Source: Gemmatimonadota bacterium (GTDB lineage: Bacteria; JAAXHH01). From it: 64,000 bases of DNA. Under the pieces are notes generated by a model. It saw only the letters and a list, made by a program, of their open reading frames with translations. It had not been told where the DNA came from and did no database searches. Every line of letters starts with the position of its first letter. The first letter of the stretch is position 1. This document shows, piece by piece, positions 7,813-16,816 of this stretch. The translations under genes and the position numbers were made by a program. The DNA lies in NCBI GenBank assembly GCA_009841265.1, contig VXMB01000014.1:62001-126000 (forward strand). The letters are read 5' to 3'.

Positions 7813-10575
7813 ATGACCCAACAGACCGCCGCCAAAGGCTTCCGTTTCGACGACTTCGTGCTGGACATCCAGAACCGCCAGTTCCGCCGGAAACACGCCG
7901 TGCTGCCTTTGAGTTCCAGGTATTTCGACGTACTGGTGCTGCTGGTATCCAATGCGGGGCAGCTTGTGGAGAAGAACCGCATCTTCGACGAAGTCTGGGA
8001 AGACGTGATCGTCAGCGATACGGCGCTGACCCAGTGTATAAAGTCGATCCGGAAACAGTTGGAGGATGACGCGTCGAATCCCCGTTACGTCAAGACGGTG
8101 CCGAAGCATGGGTACGTCTTCATCGGCGAAGCGGTGGAGATCGTGGATGAACCGTCCCCGCAGGCGGCCAAAGACAAGCCGACCCGTCCGTACAAGTTCC
8201 TCGACTACTACACCGAAAACGACCAGGGCCTCTTCTTCGGACGCGAGGAGGAGATCGAGAACATCTGCTCCCGCATCCTTGCCCGGCGCTCGTTTCTCCT
8301 CTACGGCCGTTCCGGCGTCGGAAAGAGTTCGATCCTCCGGGCCGGTGTCATCCCCCGGTTGCATGACCAGGGCCATCGAACGTGTATCATCCGGAGTTTC
8401 ACCGATCCACTGCAGCACATGCAGCGGATGGTCCGGCGGCTCGTAACGGACAACGGAGCGGGCGGCTTCGCTGAGGACGGTGTTTCTCTGCAGGAACTGC
8501 TGCGCCGGAACTGGCCCGGCCCCGCGTCCCGGATCGTCGTCATGCTGGACCAGTTCGAAGAATTCTTTCTCCTGCTCGATGAACAGGGCCGGGAAGCGTT
8601 CGTCGAAGAACTCGCCGTGATCATGGAAGACGATGCGCTGCCCCTGCAGTTCGTCTTCGTGATGCGGGAAGACATGCTCGCGGAGATGAGCCGGCTCAAA
8701 CCGGCGGTCCCGGAGATATTTCATCATGAATACCGGCTCAGCCGATTGACCTCCGAACAGGCCGCACAGGCCATCACGGGTCCCGCCTGGCGGGTCGGCT
8801 GCCGGTTCGAAGACGCGCTCGTCGACCGCCTGCTGGAGGATCTCTCCGACGAGAACTCCGTCGATCCGCCACACCTGCAGATCGTGTGCGATACGCTATA
8901 CGATCAACGCAATACGAAAAACCTGATCACGGAATCGGCCTACGACCAACTGGGCGGCGCTTCGCAGATCCTGGCCGACTATCTCGCCAGGGTCCTCCGC
9001 CGGTTTTCGGCGGCCGACCTGTCCGTGGTGCAGCAGGTGCTCCTGGCGCTCATCTCTGCAGAGGAGCGGCTCATCGTCGTGCGGGAGGCCGAACTGGCTA
9101 CGCGGATCCAGGCCGGCGACCGGTACGACGCCGACACCCTCGGAACGCTGCTCGGGGAACTGGTCGACGCCCGTATCGTCCGGCGCAGGAACCAGGAAGG
9201 GGAAGGGTGGCTGGAACTCGCCCACGAATGCATGATTCCGGAGGTGTCCCGCTGGCTGACCGGCAGCGTTTACGAAGCGAAGCAGGCACGGAGCCTGCTC
9301 GAACGGTCGGTGGAGAATTACAGGACCTACCAGCTCATCATGGACCGCGAAAGCCTGGACCTGCTTGCGCCGTACCTGGAGGAAATCGGCGTCTCCGGCG
9401 ACGAAGCGTACCTGCTCTGCATCAGCCTGCTCAACCGGGACCGGCCCGTGCCGGCCTGGCTGGTTGAAAAGGTCCCGGATGCGGTGAACGTGATTCTGGA
9501 GGCCATGTACAACGATCGCCGGGAAGTCCGCAAGCGGGCGGTGGAGTCATCCCGGCCCGTGCGTTGCGCGGCACTGAACAACCGGCTCCGGAACCTCGCG
9601 TTGCGGGATCCCATGCTGAGCGTGCGCCGGGCGGCCAGTATCGAATTGGCGGACTGGTTCGGTTCGGCCGTGGAATCGATACTGACCCGACCCACGGGCA
9701 ACGAGTCCGTCAGCCGCCTCCAGCGGGCGGTCAGCCTGGCCTTCCTGCGGGAACAGAACCGGTCGGTCAAGCTCTCCCGGCTGTACCGGGTCATGGTGAT
9801 GGTCGGTTTCGTATTGATGCGCCTGCAACAGGGTGGGATCGACATCATGCAGCAAGGCATCGGCGGTACGTTCGGCGGCGCCGTGTCCGGCCTGTTCGGC
9901 GGACTTCTCCTCGGAACCGCCCTGGCCGCCGTCAGTTCCGGCCTGTCGTCGGAGGCGCTTACGCCCATTTTCGTCCTGGCGGGCCTGGGCTTGTTCGGCG
10001 GGGCATTCGGAGGTGCGGGCGTGTCCTTCGGCATGGTCGCGCTGCGGCGCGTATCCGGAAAATACGGCCGGTGGCTAGGCGTACCGGGTGGCGCGTTGGG
10101 CGGCGGCATGGTGGGCGCGGCGTTCAGCCTGTACAGTGCCGATACCATTCAGACCCTGTTCGGCCGGCAACCCGCGAGCCTGACCGGCGGTCTCGAAGGC
10201 GCCTTCATCGGCGCGGGCGTGGCCCTCGGACCGGTTGTCACGTACTATCTGGCCAGGCGGCCCGGGCAGTGGCGAAGCCTGTTCTACATCGTCTTCGGCG
10301 CGCTGGGCGGCATGATCGCCAGCATCGTCCTGACCGTGATGGGCGGCAACATGTTCACGGCCAGCCTGGAAACCCTGCGGCAGTCCTTCGACGCGTCGCA
10401 AATCCGGCTCGAAACCATCGCGACGATCTTCGGGGAAGGCGAATTCGGCCGCACCACCCAGGTCGCCCTGGGCGCCCTGGAGGGACTGCTCTTCGGTGGG
10501 GGCGTTACGGCCGGCATCGAGATCTTCACGCGCTCGAGGGAGCGCGTCGAAGGGCGGTTCGGCAAGGGCGGGTAG
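7813..10575 (+). CDS. Winged-helix regulator fused to a STAND-type NTPase and a Gly-rich membrane domain
   Basis: A 920-residue three-part fusion. Residues about 8-107 are an OmpR/CadC-type winged helix (FDDFVLDIQNRQFRR, ending KTVPKHGYVFIGE). Residues about 140-420 are a P-loop NTPase resembling the novel-STAND families: FFGREEEIENI, Walker A GRSGVGKSS (165-173) and Walker B IVVMLDQFEEFF (about 241-252). A helical region with HEAT-like units (about 520-640) follows. From about 655 to the end there are at least six hydrophobic segments rich in Gly/Ala pairs, resembling glycine-zipper membrane helices. The C-terminus is basic (TRSRERVEGRFG). It probably senses a membrane or envelope signal and regulates transcription. 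Effector genes are not identifiable. Confidence 0.85.
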   Translation: MTQQTAAKGFRFDDFVLDIQNRQFRRKHAVLPLSSRYFDVLVLLVSNAGQLVEKNRIFDEVWEDVIVSDTALTQCIKSIRKQLEDDASNPRYVKTVPKHGYVFIGEAVEIVDEPSPQAAKDKPTRPYKFLDYYTENDQGLFFGREEEIENICSRILARRSFLLYGRSGVGKSSILRAGVIPRLHDQGHRTCIIRSFTDPLQHMQRMVRRLVTDNGAGGFAEDGVSLQELLRRNWPGPASRIVVMLDQFEEFFLLLDEQGREAFVEELAVIMEDDALPLQFVFVMREDMLAEMSRLKPAVPEIFHHEYRLSRLTSEQAAQAITGPAWRVGCRFEDALVDRLLEDLSDENSVDPPHLQIVCDTLYDQRNTKNLITESAYDQLGGASQILADYLARVLRRFSAADLSVVQQVLLALISAEERLIVVREAELATRIQAGDRYDADTLGTLLGELVDARIVRRRNQEGEGWLELAHECMIPEVSRWLTGSVYEAKQARSLLERSVENYRTYQLIMDRESLDLLAPYLEEIGVSGDEAYLLCISLLNRDRPVPAWLVEKVPDAVNVILEAMYNDRREVRKRAVESSRPVRCAALNNRLRNLALRDPMLSVRRAASIELADWFGSAVESILTRPTGNESVSRLQRAVSLAFLREQNRSVKLSRLYRVMVMVGFVLMRLQQGGIDIMQQGIGGTFGGAVSGLFGGLLLGTALAAVSSGLSSEALTPIFVLAGLGLFGGAFGGAGVSFGMVALRRVSGKYGRWLGVPGGALGGGMVGAAFSLYSADTIQTLFGRQPASLTGGLEGAFIGAGVALGPVVTYYLARRPGQWRSLFYIVFGALGGMIASIVLTVMGGNMFTASLETLRQSFDASQIRLETIATIFGEGEFGRTTQVALGALEGLLFGGGVTAGIEIFTRSRERVEGRFGKGG

Positions 10576-10616
10576 GCGTGCGCGCAAGGCGAGGCGCGAG
10601 AAGGGAACGATGAACC

Positions 10617-11663
10617 GTGGAGCATCGTAAGGAAGGCGCCGGTCTTCCCGGCGAATTCGAGGTGATCCGGCGTATCGGGCAAGGGCTGCCGGAGCCGGAT
10701 CCGAGCGTCCTGTTGGGGGTCGGCGATGACGCCGCGGCCATAACTCCCGCGCCCGGCATGACGACCCTTCTGACGACCGACACCTTCGTGGAAGGCGTGG
10801 ACTTCGACCTGGACTTCTCGTCCTGGCGGCAGATCGGATGGAAGTGCATGGCCGCCAATTTCAGCGATATCGCGGCCATGGGCGGTGTGCCCCGGCACGC
10901 GCTGACGACCCTCTGCCTTCCGTCCCATCGCTCCATGGAAGACGTGGAGGCGCTGTACGCGGGGATTCACGAACTGGCCAGGCACGCGGGCCATCCCGTG
11001 TCCATCGTCGGAGGCGATCTGAGTTCGACGGACGGGCCGACCGTCATCTCCATCACGGTGAGCGGAGAAGCCGCGGTGGAACACATCACGCGGCGCAGCG
11101 GCGCTCGGGCGGGAGACATCCTGTGCGTGACCGGCCACCTGGGCGCGAGCGAGACCGGCCTTCGCCTGCTTCGTGCGGCACGGGAGCAGCCGGCCGCGGA
11201 GAGCCCGGCAACGGACCGGTTCGAAGGCGTGTTGCGCCGCCACCGCACCCCCGTTCCCAGGGTCCGTGAAGGCGTTTTGCTGGCTGAAAGCGGGTGGGTC
11301 CGCGCCATGATCGACGTGAGCGACGGGCTCAGTTCAGACGCCCTGCACGTGGGTCGTGACAGCAGGGTAGGGTTGAACCTGGATGGAAACGCCCTGCCCA
11401 TCGCGGAGGAAACCAGGCGGGCCATGGAGGAGCTTCGGCTCGATCCCGTCGGGACGGCCCTGGAGAGCGGTGAGGAATTCGAGTTGCTGTGCGCCGTTGC
11501 GCCGGAGGGGGTGGAGCGCCTGGCGGCCGAACTCGCGGAGCGTACCGGAACGCCGATGACCCCCATTGGCGAATGCCTGTCCGCCGACCGGGGATGGGCC
11601 ATTACGGATCACAACGGATCCCGGCCCCTGCACCCAAAGGGGTACGAACACTTCAGCGGCTGA
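10617..11663 (+). CDS. thiL: Thiamine-monophosphate kinase
   Basis: A 348-residue ThiL of normal length that phosphorylates thiamine monophosphate to thiamine diphosphate. Landmark segments are VGDDAAAI near residue 38, TTDTFVEGVDF, GWKCMAANFSDIAAMGG, VGGDLSSTDGP (Mg/ATP site), VTGHLGASETGL and IDVSDGLSSDALH. The start is GTG at 10617; an ATG a few bases upstream is out of frame. It follows the STAND regulator gene by 41 bp on the same strand. No other thiamine gene is in the window, which is common because thiL often stands alone. Confidence 0.93.
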   Translation: MEHRKEGAGLPGEFEVIRRIGQGLPEPDPSVLLGVGDDAAAITPAPGMTTLLTTDTFVEGVDFDLDFSSWRQIGWKCMAANFSDIAAMGGVPRHALTTLCLPSHRSMEDVEALYAGIHELARHAGHPVSIVGGDLSSTDGPTVISITVSGEAAVEHITRRSGARAGDILCVTGHLGASETGLRLLRAAREQPAAESPATDRFEGVLRRHRTPVPRVREGVLLAESGWVRAMIDVSDGLSSDALHVGRDSRVGLNLDGNALPIAEETRRAMEELRLDPVGTALESGEEFELLCAVAPEGVERLAAELAERTGTPMTPIGECLSADRGWAITDHNGSRPLHPKGYEHFSG

Positions 11664-11692
11664 CGTCAGCGGATGACTTAAAAGGCTGGCGG

Positions 11693-11998
11693 CTAGATTT
11701 CTATTTCTACGGCTTCTTCGGTCACCCGGACGGGGAAGCAGGTGAGGTTTTCGTAGGCCGGAGGCGACAGGACGTCGCCCGTGGTCACATCGAAAGACGC
11801 GCCGTGGAACGGACACCAGAGGTCGGTGCCGTCCAGTTCCCCTTCGCTCAGGGGCGCGCCCATGTGGGGGCAGAAATTGTCGGCGGCATAGTACTTCCCG
11901 TCCACGTTGCAGAGGACGATCTCCTTCCCGCTGATCGAGACCATCTTCATCTGGCCCGGACTCAGCTCATCCAGCTCCGCCGCCTTGACGTATCCCAT
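11693..11998 (-). CDS. Rieske [2Fe-2S] ferredoxin-like protein
   Basis: A 101-residue protein from ATG 11998; the longer open frame upstream is antisense to the LysM gene. The cluster ligands are NFCPHMGAPLSEG (Cys-x-His) and LWCPFHGASFD (Cys-x2-His), the two-box Rieske pattern CxH...CxxH. Size and sequence resemble the small soluble ferredoxins of dioxygenase systems or NirD-like electron carriers. No partner oxygenase is adjacent, so its electron acceptor is unknown. It follows the MltD-like gene by 17 bp on the same strand and may be cotranscribed with it. Confidence 0.9.
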   Translation of the reverse strand: MGYVKAAELDELSPGQMKMVSISGKEIVLCNVDGKYYAADNFCPHMGAPLSEGELDGTDLWCPFHGASFDVTTGDVLSPPAYENLTCFPVRVTEEAVEIEI

Positions 11999-12015
11999 GT
12001 GCGCTTGCTCCCTGG

Positions 12016-13746
12016 TCAGCCCGGTATGACGATCCGTTGACCGATTTGCAGCCGCCTGGCCTGCACATCGGGGTTTGCCCGCATGAGGGCAGCGAGGGTA
12101 ACCTTGAAGGCCCGGGCGATCCGCGCCAGCGTATCCCCCGACCGGATGTTGTAGGTCACCGCACCGCTTATACCGCTTCCGTTTCCCGACAGGCGAAGTA
12201 CCTGGCCGGGGTGGATGAGGTCTCCACGCAACCCGTTGGCCAGCTTCAGCGCGACGACGGATGTCCCGTAATACCGGGCGATGCGGGTCAGCGAGTCGCC
12301 GCGCCGCACGGTGTGTGTAGCGGCGTCCCTCGGCGTACCGTAAGAAGCCGTCTGCCCTGCCCATTGCTGTCCACCGTAGTTCCTTCCGGGTACGCGGAGG
12401 AGCTGGCCGACGCGGATCAGGCTGCCCCGGATCCGGTTCATGCTCCGCAGTCTGCTGACCGAGGTCCGGAATCTAACGGCGATGTGGCCCAGTGTATCAC
12501 CCCGCCGCACGCGGTACCTGCGAACCTCGGGAGGGGGCTTGAAATTCGATTCAGGAAGCTCGTCGAGACTGCCGAGCAGGGTCGAACCCGCGCCCAGGGG
12601 TACGCGCAGCGAAAATCCGGTGGGCGGCGTCACGCCGTACCGGATGTCGGTGTTCAGCGTCTTGAGATCGTCCTGCGGCATGGCGAGCAGGTCGGCTACA
12701 TGCTGCAGCGCAACCGACTTTTCGACGCGCACTTCTTCGAAGAGGTAGGGGTCGTGGGTGTCCGGCAATTCGACGCCGTATTTCTCCGGGTTCTCGATGA
12801 TATGGAGCACCGCGAGGAACTTGGGTACGTAATTCCGGGTCTCCCTGGGCAGCCGCATTTTCCAGTAATCCCGGTTCCCCGTCCGGTTGATCTCGCGGAG
12901 CACCCGGTTTTCACCACAGTTGTAGGCCGCCATGGCGAGAAACCAGTCGTCGAACATGGTGTACAGGTCGCCCAGGTAGGCGAGAGCCGCCGGGGTGGCC
13001 TTGTGGGGATCAAAGCGGTCGTCTACCCAGCCGGACCGCTGGAGTCCGTACCGCTTCCCCGTATCGTAGACGAACTGCCACATGCCCGCCGCGGACGCCC
13101 ACGAGAAGGCCCTGGGCTTGAAGCCGCTTTCGACGATGGGAAGCCATTGCAGCTCCGGCGGCATTCCCCTGGCGGACAGTTCTTCGCGGATCATCGGGAT
13201 GTAGCGCCCGGACCGCTGGTACGCGGTCTTGAGTATGTTCAGGCTTCGGTCTTTGAGAAACAGATTGATCTGTTGCGTGACGCGACGGTTGAGTACCCTG
13301 GGGATCGAACCCCGGACTTCGGCGGTGGCGCGGCGCCTTGCCTGAATACGGTCCACCAGCGGTCCCAGCTTCCTGAGGAGATCGGCCTGCGCGGGGGTGG
13401 CCGCGTGCTTCTGGTCGTCGCTCAGCAGGACGAGCAGTTCAAGCACTTCATCGACCGCGGCGCGTGCGGCCGTGGTGTCGGATCGCTCCAGCGCCGTGAG
13501 GGCCGCGTCATAACGCATCCTGGCGTCGGCAAGCAGGCTGGCCGGGTCTTTCATCGCCAGGGAATCGGCCGGAGCGACATGATCGAGGGTAAGATCCGGG
13601 TCGGGCGGTTCTTCCACCGCGACGGTATTGCCGGCGGTATCCGCCGTCCCGGTCGGAGGCGTGGTGCGCGCACCCGGTTCAAGGGTCCGGGGGGCGGCGC
13701 AACCGACGACGAATACAAGGCCTATGAGCGGGAGGTGTCTAATCAT
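12016..13746 (-). CDS. MltD-like membrane-bound lytic murein transglycosylase with three LysM repeats
   Basis: A 576-residue lipoprotein. The signal peptide ends in a lipobox VVGC, so Cys16 should be lipidated. After a helical spacer comes an SLT transglycosylase domain: ELQWLPIVESGFKPRAFS carries the catalytic Glu, followed by SAAGMWQFVYDTG and LAMAAYNCGENRV. The C-terminal third has three LysM peptidoglycan-binding repeats starting YRVRRGDTLGHIA, HTVRRGDSLTRIA and YNIRSGDTLARIA. It should cleave the glycan strand of murein to anhydro-muropeptides, acting from the inner leaflet of the outer membrane. The domain order matches MltD; I leave the symbol empty because several paralogues share it. 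Confidence 0.92.
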   Translation of the reverse strand: MIRHLPLIGLVFVVGCAAPRTLEPGARTTPPTGTADTAGNTVAVEEPPDPDLTLDHVAPADSLAMKDPASLLADARMRYDAALTALERSDTTAARAAVDEVLELLVLLSDDQKHAATPAQADLLRKLGPLVDRIQARRRATAEVRGSIPRVLNRRVTQQINLFLKDRSLNILKTAYQRSGRYIPMIREELSARGMPPELQWLPIVESGFKPRAFSWASAAGMWQFVYDTGKRYGLQRSGWVDDRFDPHKATPAALAYLGDLYTMFDDWFLAMAAYNCGENRVLREINRTGNRDYWKMRLPRETRNYVPKFLAVLHIIENPEKYGVELPDTHDPYLFEEVRVEKSVALQHVADLLAMPQDDLKTLNTDIRYGVTPPTGFSLRVPLGAGSTLLGSLDELPESNFKPPPEVRRYRVRRGDTLGHIAVRFRTSVSRLRSMNRIRGSLIRVGQLLRVPGRNYGGQQWAGQTASYGTPRDAATHTVRRGDSLTRIARYYGTSVVALKLANGLRGDLIHPGQVLRLSGNGSGISGAVTYNIRSGDTLARIARAFKVTLAALMRANPDVQARRLQIGQRIVIPG

Positions 13747-13881
13747 ATCCGTTTCATCGATTCAGATACCGATATAGCTGCCGGACGTCGATCTACCACC
13801 CCGGCAACTGCCTCCAAAGCCACCTGAAATATATGGTCAACCTACGGGGAGGCAAGGGCTTTTGAAAAAAAGTATGTTTCG

Positions 13882-15114
13882 TCAGGACGCCTCGCACTCG
13901 GCAAGCGCCCGGTCTATTTCCTCGACAACCCACGGATCTACTTCGGTCTTCCGCGCTTTCTCCAGTTCCGCCAGCGCCCTGTCGCCGCCGACGTTTCCCA
14001 GCGCCCAGGCCGCATGGCCCCGGACCAGCGGTTCGTCGTCACCCAGCGAATCGGCGAGGGCGGGAACCGCCCCGGGATCCTTCGTGTTGCCCAGGGCTAC
14101 GGCGGCGTTCCGCAGCAGGCCGCGCCGCTTCGTCCGTTTAACAGGACTGCCCTTGAACCGGGTCCTGAACGCCTCCGGCGTCAACCCCAGCATTTCAATG
14201 AGGTCCGGCATTTCGTTCCAGGGACGGGCCACGAAGGCCGGATCGCCGGTTTCGGGCGCGCTGCGGTTCCAGGGACAGACATCCTGGCAGTCGTCGCACC
14301 CGAACACGCGGTCTCCCATCGCCGCGCGGTACTCCAGGGGAATGGCGCCCTTCAATTCTATGGTGTGGTAGGAAATGCAGCGGCGCGAATCGACCACGTA
14401 GGGCTCGACGATGGCGTCCGTGGGACAGGCTTCGAGGCACAGGGTGCACGTGCCGCAGTGATCGGCCGCGGGCCGGTCCGAATCCAGTTCGATGTCGAGG
14501 AGGATCTCCCCGATCAGGAGCCACGAACCCACGCGCTTGTGGATAAGGTTGGTGTGCTTCCCGAACCACCCCAGGCCGGCGCGGACGGCGAACTCGCGCT
14601 CCAGCACGGGCCCCGTGTCCACGTATACCTTCCCTTCCACGGGCCGGCCGGCCCGGTCCTGCACGAACCGAAGCAGCGCCAGCAGCTTCTCTTTAATCAC
14701 GTCATGGTAATCGTCGCCCCGGGCGTACCGGGCGATTTTTCCGCGGGGGGTGGCGCCGAGCGAGCCGTGGGGCGTGCGGCACGGTGTACTTTCGGGGGAG
14801 TCTTCGGGTGTGCTGCCCGGCGAGCGGTCCGGTGTGTCTTCGGGCGTACCGGCCTGCATGCCGGAGCCGGGATCCGGGTCCGGACACCGGTAGTTCATGG
14901 CGACCACGACGAGGGACCGGGCGTTGGGCAGGATTTTCCGAGGATCCTGCCGCTTCTCGATCTGGCGGCGCAGGTAGGCCATCTCGCCGGCCAGGCCCTG
15001 TTCGACCCATTCGGCGTAGTAATCCCCGTGGCGGGGTGGATCGGCCGACGTTACGCCGGCAAGATCGAATCCGAGCGATGCGGCATGCGCCTTGATTTCT
15101 TCGGTAAGAGACAC
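13882..15114 (-). CDS. queG: Epoxyqueuosine reductase
   Basis: About 410 residues. I chose GTG 15114 (SLTEEIKAHAASLGFD) because the upstream ATG at 15171 would overlap the RNase Y gene. QueG reduces epoxyqueuosine to queuosine in tRNA using cobalamin and two [4Fe-4S] clusters. Visible are VYVDTGPVLEREFAVRAGLG with the proposed catalytic Asp, CGTCTLCLEACPTDAI and CDDCQDVCPWN cluster motifs, and a C-terminal HEAT-like pair (VRGHAAWALGNVGG). Between NYRCPDPD and the TPRGKIARYARG motif is an insertion of some 45 residues rich in Thr, Pro, Ser and Gly that the family lacks, apparently a repeat-born loop. Confidence 0.93.
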   Translation of the reverse strand: MSLTEEIKAHAASLGFDLAGVTSADPPRHGDYYAEWVEQGLAGEMAYLRRQIEKRQDPRKILPNARSLVVVAMNYRCPDPDPGSGMQAGTPEDTPDRSPGSTPEDSPESTPCRTPHGSLGATPRGKIARYARGDDYHDVIKEKLLALLRFVQDRAGRPVEGKVYVDTGPVLEREFAVRAGLGWFGKHTNLIHKRVGSWLLIGEILLDIELDSDRPAADHCGTCTLCLEACPTDAIVEPYVVDSRRCISYHTIELKGAIPLEYRAAMGDRVFGCDDCQDVCPWNRSAPETGDPAFVARPWNEMPDLIEMLGLTPEAFRTRFKGSPVKRTKRRGLLRNAAVALGNTKDPGAVPALADSLGDDEPLVRGHAAWALGNVGGDRALAELEKARKTEVDPWVVEEIDRALAECEAS

Positions 15115-15136
15115 GGGAATCCGCCGCGCGGCGTGG

Positions 15137-16816
15137 TTATCCCGCCGCCTGTCCGCTGGACGCCGGAGCATGACGCCGGTTCCGGTTTCGTCCGTACGAT
15201 CTTCGACGTCCGCCGTGCTGCTGGTCGTCCCGCTTATTCGTCATCCTGTGGGCGATCTTTTCCCGGATGACGGTCACCTTGATGTGCCCGGGATAGGTCA
15301 GGTCGTTGCGGATCTTCTGGGAGATCTCGGAAGCCAGCGTGTGCGTCTGGTCGTCGTCCACCTGGTCCGGACGGACCATGACCCGGATCTCGCGGCCGGC
15401 GTTGATGGCGTAGGCGTCGGCCACCCCGTCGAAGGCACGGGCGAGTTCTTCCAGTTCCACTACCCTGCGGACATAGTCTTCGGGATCGTTCCGGCGGGCG
15501 CCGGGCCGGGCACCGGAAATGGCGTCCGCCGCGGCGACCAGAAAGGTGATCGGCGAGGTGATTTCCTCGTTCTCGTCGTTGTGATGGGCGATGATGGCGT
15601 TCTTGACTTCCTCGGGTTCGCCGTACTTTTCCGCGAAGGCCAGGCCGATTTCCGGGTGGGATCCCTCCATCTCGTGGTCCAGGGCCTTGCCGACGTCGTG
15701 CAGGAGTCCGCAGCGCCGGGCGAGCAGTTCGTCCAGGCCGATCTCGGTGGCCATCATGCCGGTGAGGAACGCCACCTCCTTTGAGTGATCCAAAGCGTTC
15801 TGCCCGTAACTGGAACGGAACCGCAGCCGGCCGACCAGTTTCATCATCTCGGGGTGCATCGATTTCAGTTTGAGCTCGTTGACGGCCTGCTGTCCCTCCG
15901 TGAGCAGGCGGCTGTCGATCTGTTCCCGTGCTCGCCCGATAATTTCCTCTATGCGGCTCTGGGTGATCTTCCCGTTGGATACGAGATCCGCCATGGCCGT
16001 CCGGGCGATTTCCCGGCGAATGGGATCGAAACAGGAGATGACCACGGCTTCGGGCGTATCGTCTACCATTACCTTGACTTCGCTGGCCGCCTCGAAAGTC
16101 CGGATGTTGCGGCCGTCTTTCCCGATGATACGGGCTTTTATCTGGTCGTTGGGCAGGGGAACCACCGCGACGCTGGTCTGCGTGGACTGATCCACCGCGC
16201 ACCGGCTGATCGCCAGCGTAACGATCTTTCTCGCTTCACGGTTGGCATTGGTCTGCGCGGTTTTGAGAATGTCCCTCACCTGGTGCTCGGCTTCCTGCTT
16301 CACGTCGCGGATGAGTTCGCCGTGGAGCTGCTGCTTGGCTTCCTCGGAGGTCAGCCGGGCCAGGGACTCCAGCCGGTTGCGGTATTCCGAGGCCGATTCC
16401 TTCAGGCGGACTTCCTGCGCGTTCAGCCTCTCTTCCGACTTTTCCAGTTCGTCTTCCCGCAGGCTGGTCTGATCTTCGCGGTCCTTCAGGTTGTCATACC
16501 GCTGCTCGCACTCCTTCTCCCGGTCCATCATATCCTGCTCCTGGCTCACCAGGGCGGACTGCCTTCTGTTGATTTCCTCCTCCTGGGCCTCCCGCGCGTC
16601 GTGCCATTTTCGCTTTTCCTCCAGCATCTCCGCCCGGCGCTGCACTTCCATTTCCTTGAAAAGGCGCTGGGCGCGCTTCTGGGCCTTCTCCTCCATTTCG
16701 CCGGCTTTGCTGCGCCGCCAGAGCATGCCGATGACCAGCCCGACGAGACCGGAAAACACGGTCAGCACGGCCAGGGGCAGCAATAACCCGTTCAGGTTTT
16801 CCAATGGGAATTCCAT
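15137..16816 (-). CDS. rny: Ribonuclease Y
   Basis: A 559-residue membrane-anchored endoribonuclease that starts mRNA decay. Residues 10-33 form the single transmembrane anchor. Residues about 35-190 are a highly charged coiled coil. The KH domain has the GxxG loop IIGKDGRNIRTFE. The HD phosphohydrolase domain has HSKEVAFLTG and LLHDVGKALDHE, then IIAHHNDE. The usual C-terminus (KVTVIREK) is followed by an extra tail of about 30 residues rich in Arg, Asn, Gln and Gly (for example GGRRRSYGRNRNRR), which could be an RNA-binding appendix. It is upstream of queG with a 22-bp gap and probably cotranscribed. Confidence 0.95.
   Translation of the reverse strand: MEFPLENLNGLLLPLAVLTVFSGLVGLVIGMLWRRSKAGEMEEKAQKRAQRLFKEMEVQRRAEMLEEKRKWHDAREAQEEEINRRQSALVSQEQDMMDREKECEQRYDNLKDREDQTSLREDELEKSEERLNAQEVRLKESASEYRNRLESLARLTSEEAKQQLHGELIRDVKQEAEHQVRDILKTAQTNANREARKIVTLAISRCAVDQSTQTSVAVVPLPNDQIKARIIGKDGRNIRTFEAASEVKVMVDDTPEAVVISCFDPIRREIARTAMADLVSNGKITQSRIEEIIGRAREQIDSRLLTEGQQAVNELKLKSMHPEMMKLVGRLRFRSSYGQNALDHSKEVAFLTGMMATEIGLDELLARRCGLLHDVGKALDHEMEGSHPEIGLAFAEKYGEPEEVKNAIIAHHNDENEEITSPITFLVAAADAISGARPGARRNDPEDYVRRVVELEELARAFDGVADAYAINAGREIRVMVRPDQVDDDQTHTLASEISQKIRNDLTYPGHIKVTVIREKIAHRMTNKRDDQQHGGRRRSYGRNRNRRHAPASSGQAAG

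Noticed and set aside
7714..8874. A 386-codon frame opposite the wHTH/STAND gene start
   Set aside because: Antisense to a domain-bearing gene; no motif in the translation.
12037..13827. A 596-codon open frame antisense to the LysM transglycosylase gene
   Set aside because: It lies entirely opposite a clearly conserved gene, has no recognisable domain, and such frames are expected by chance in GC-rich DNA.
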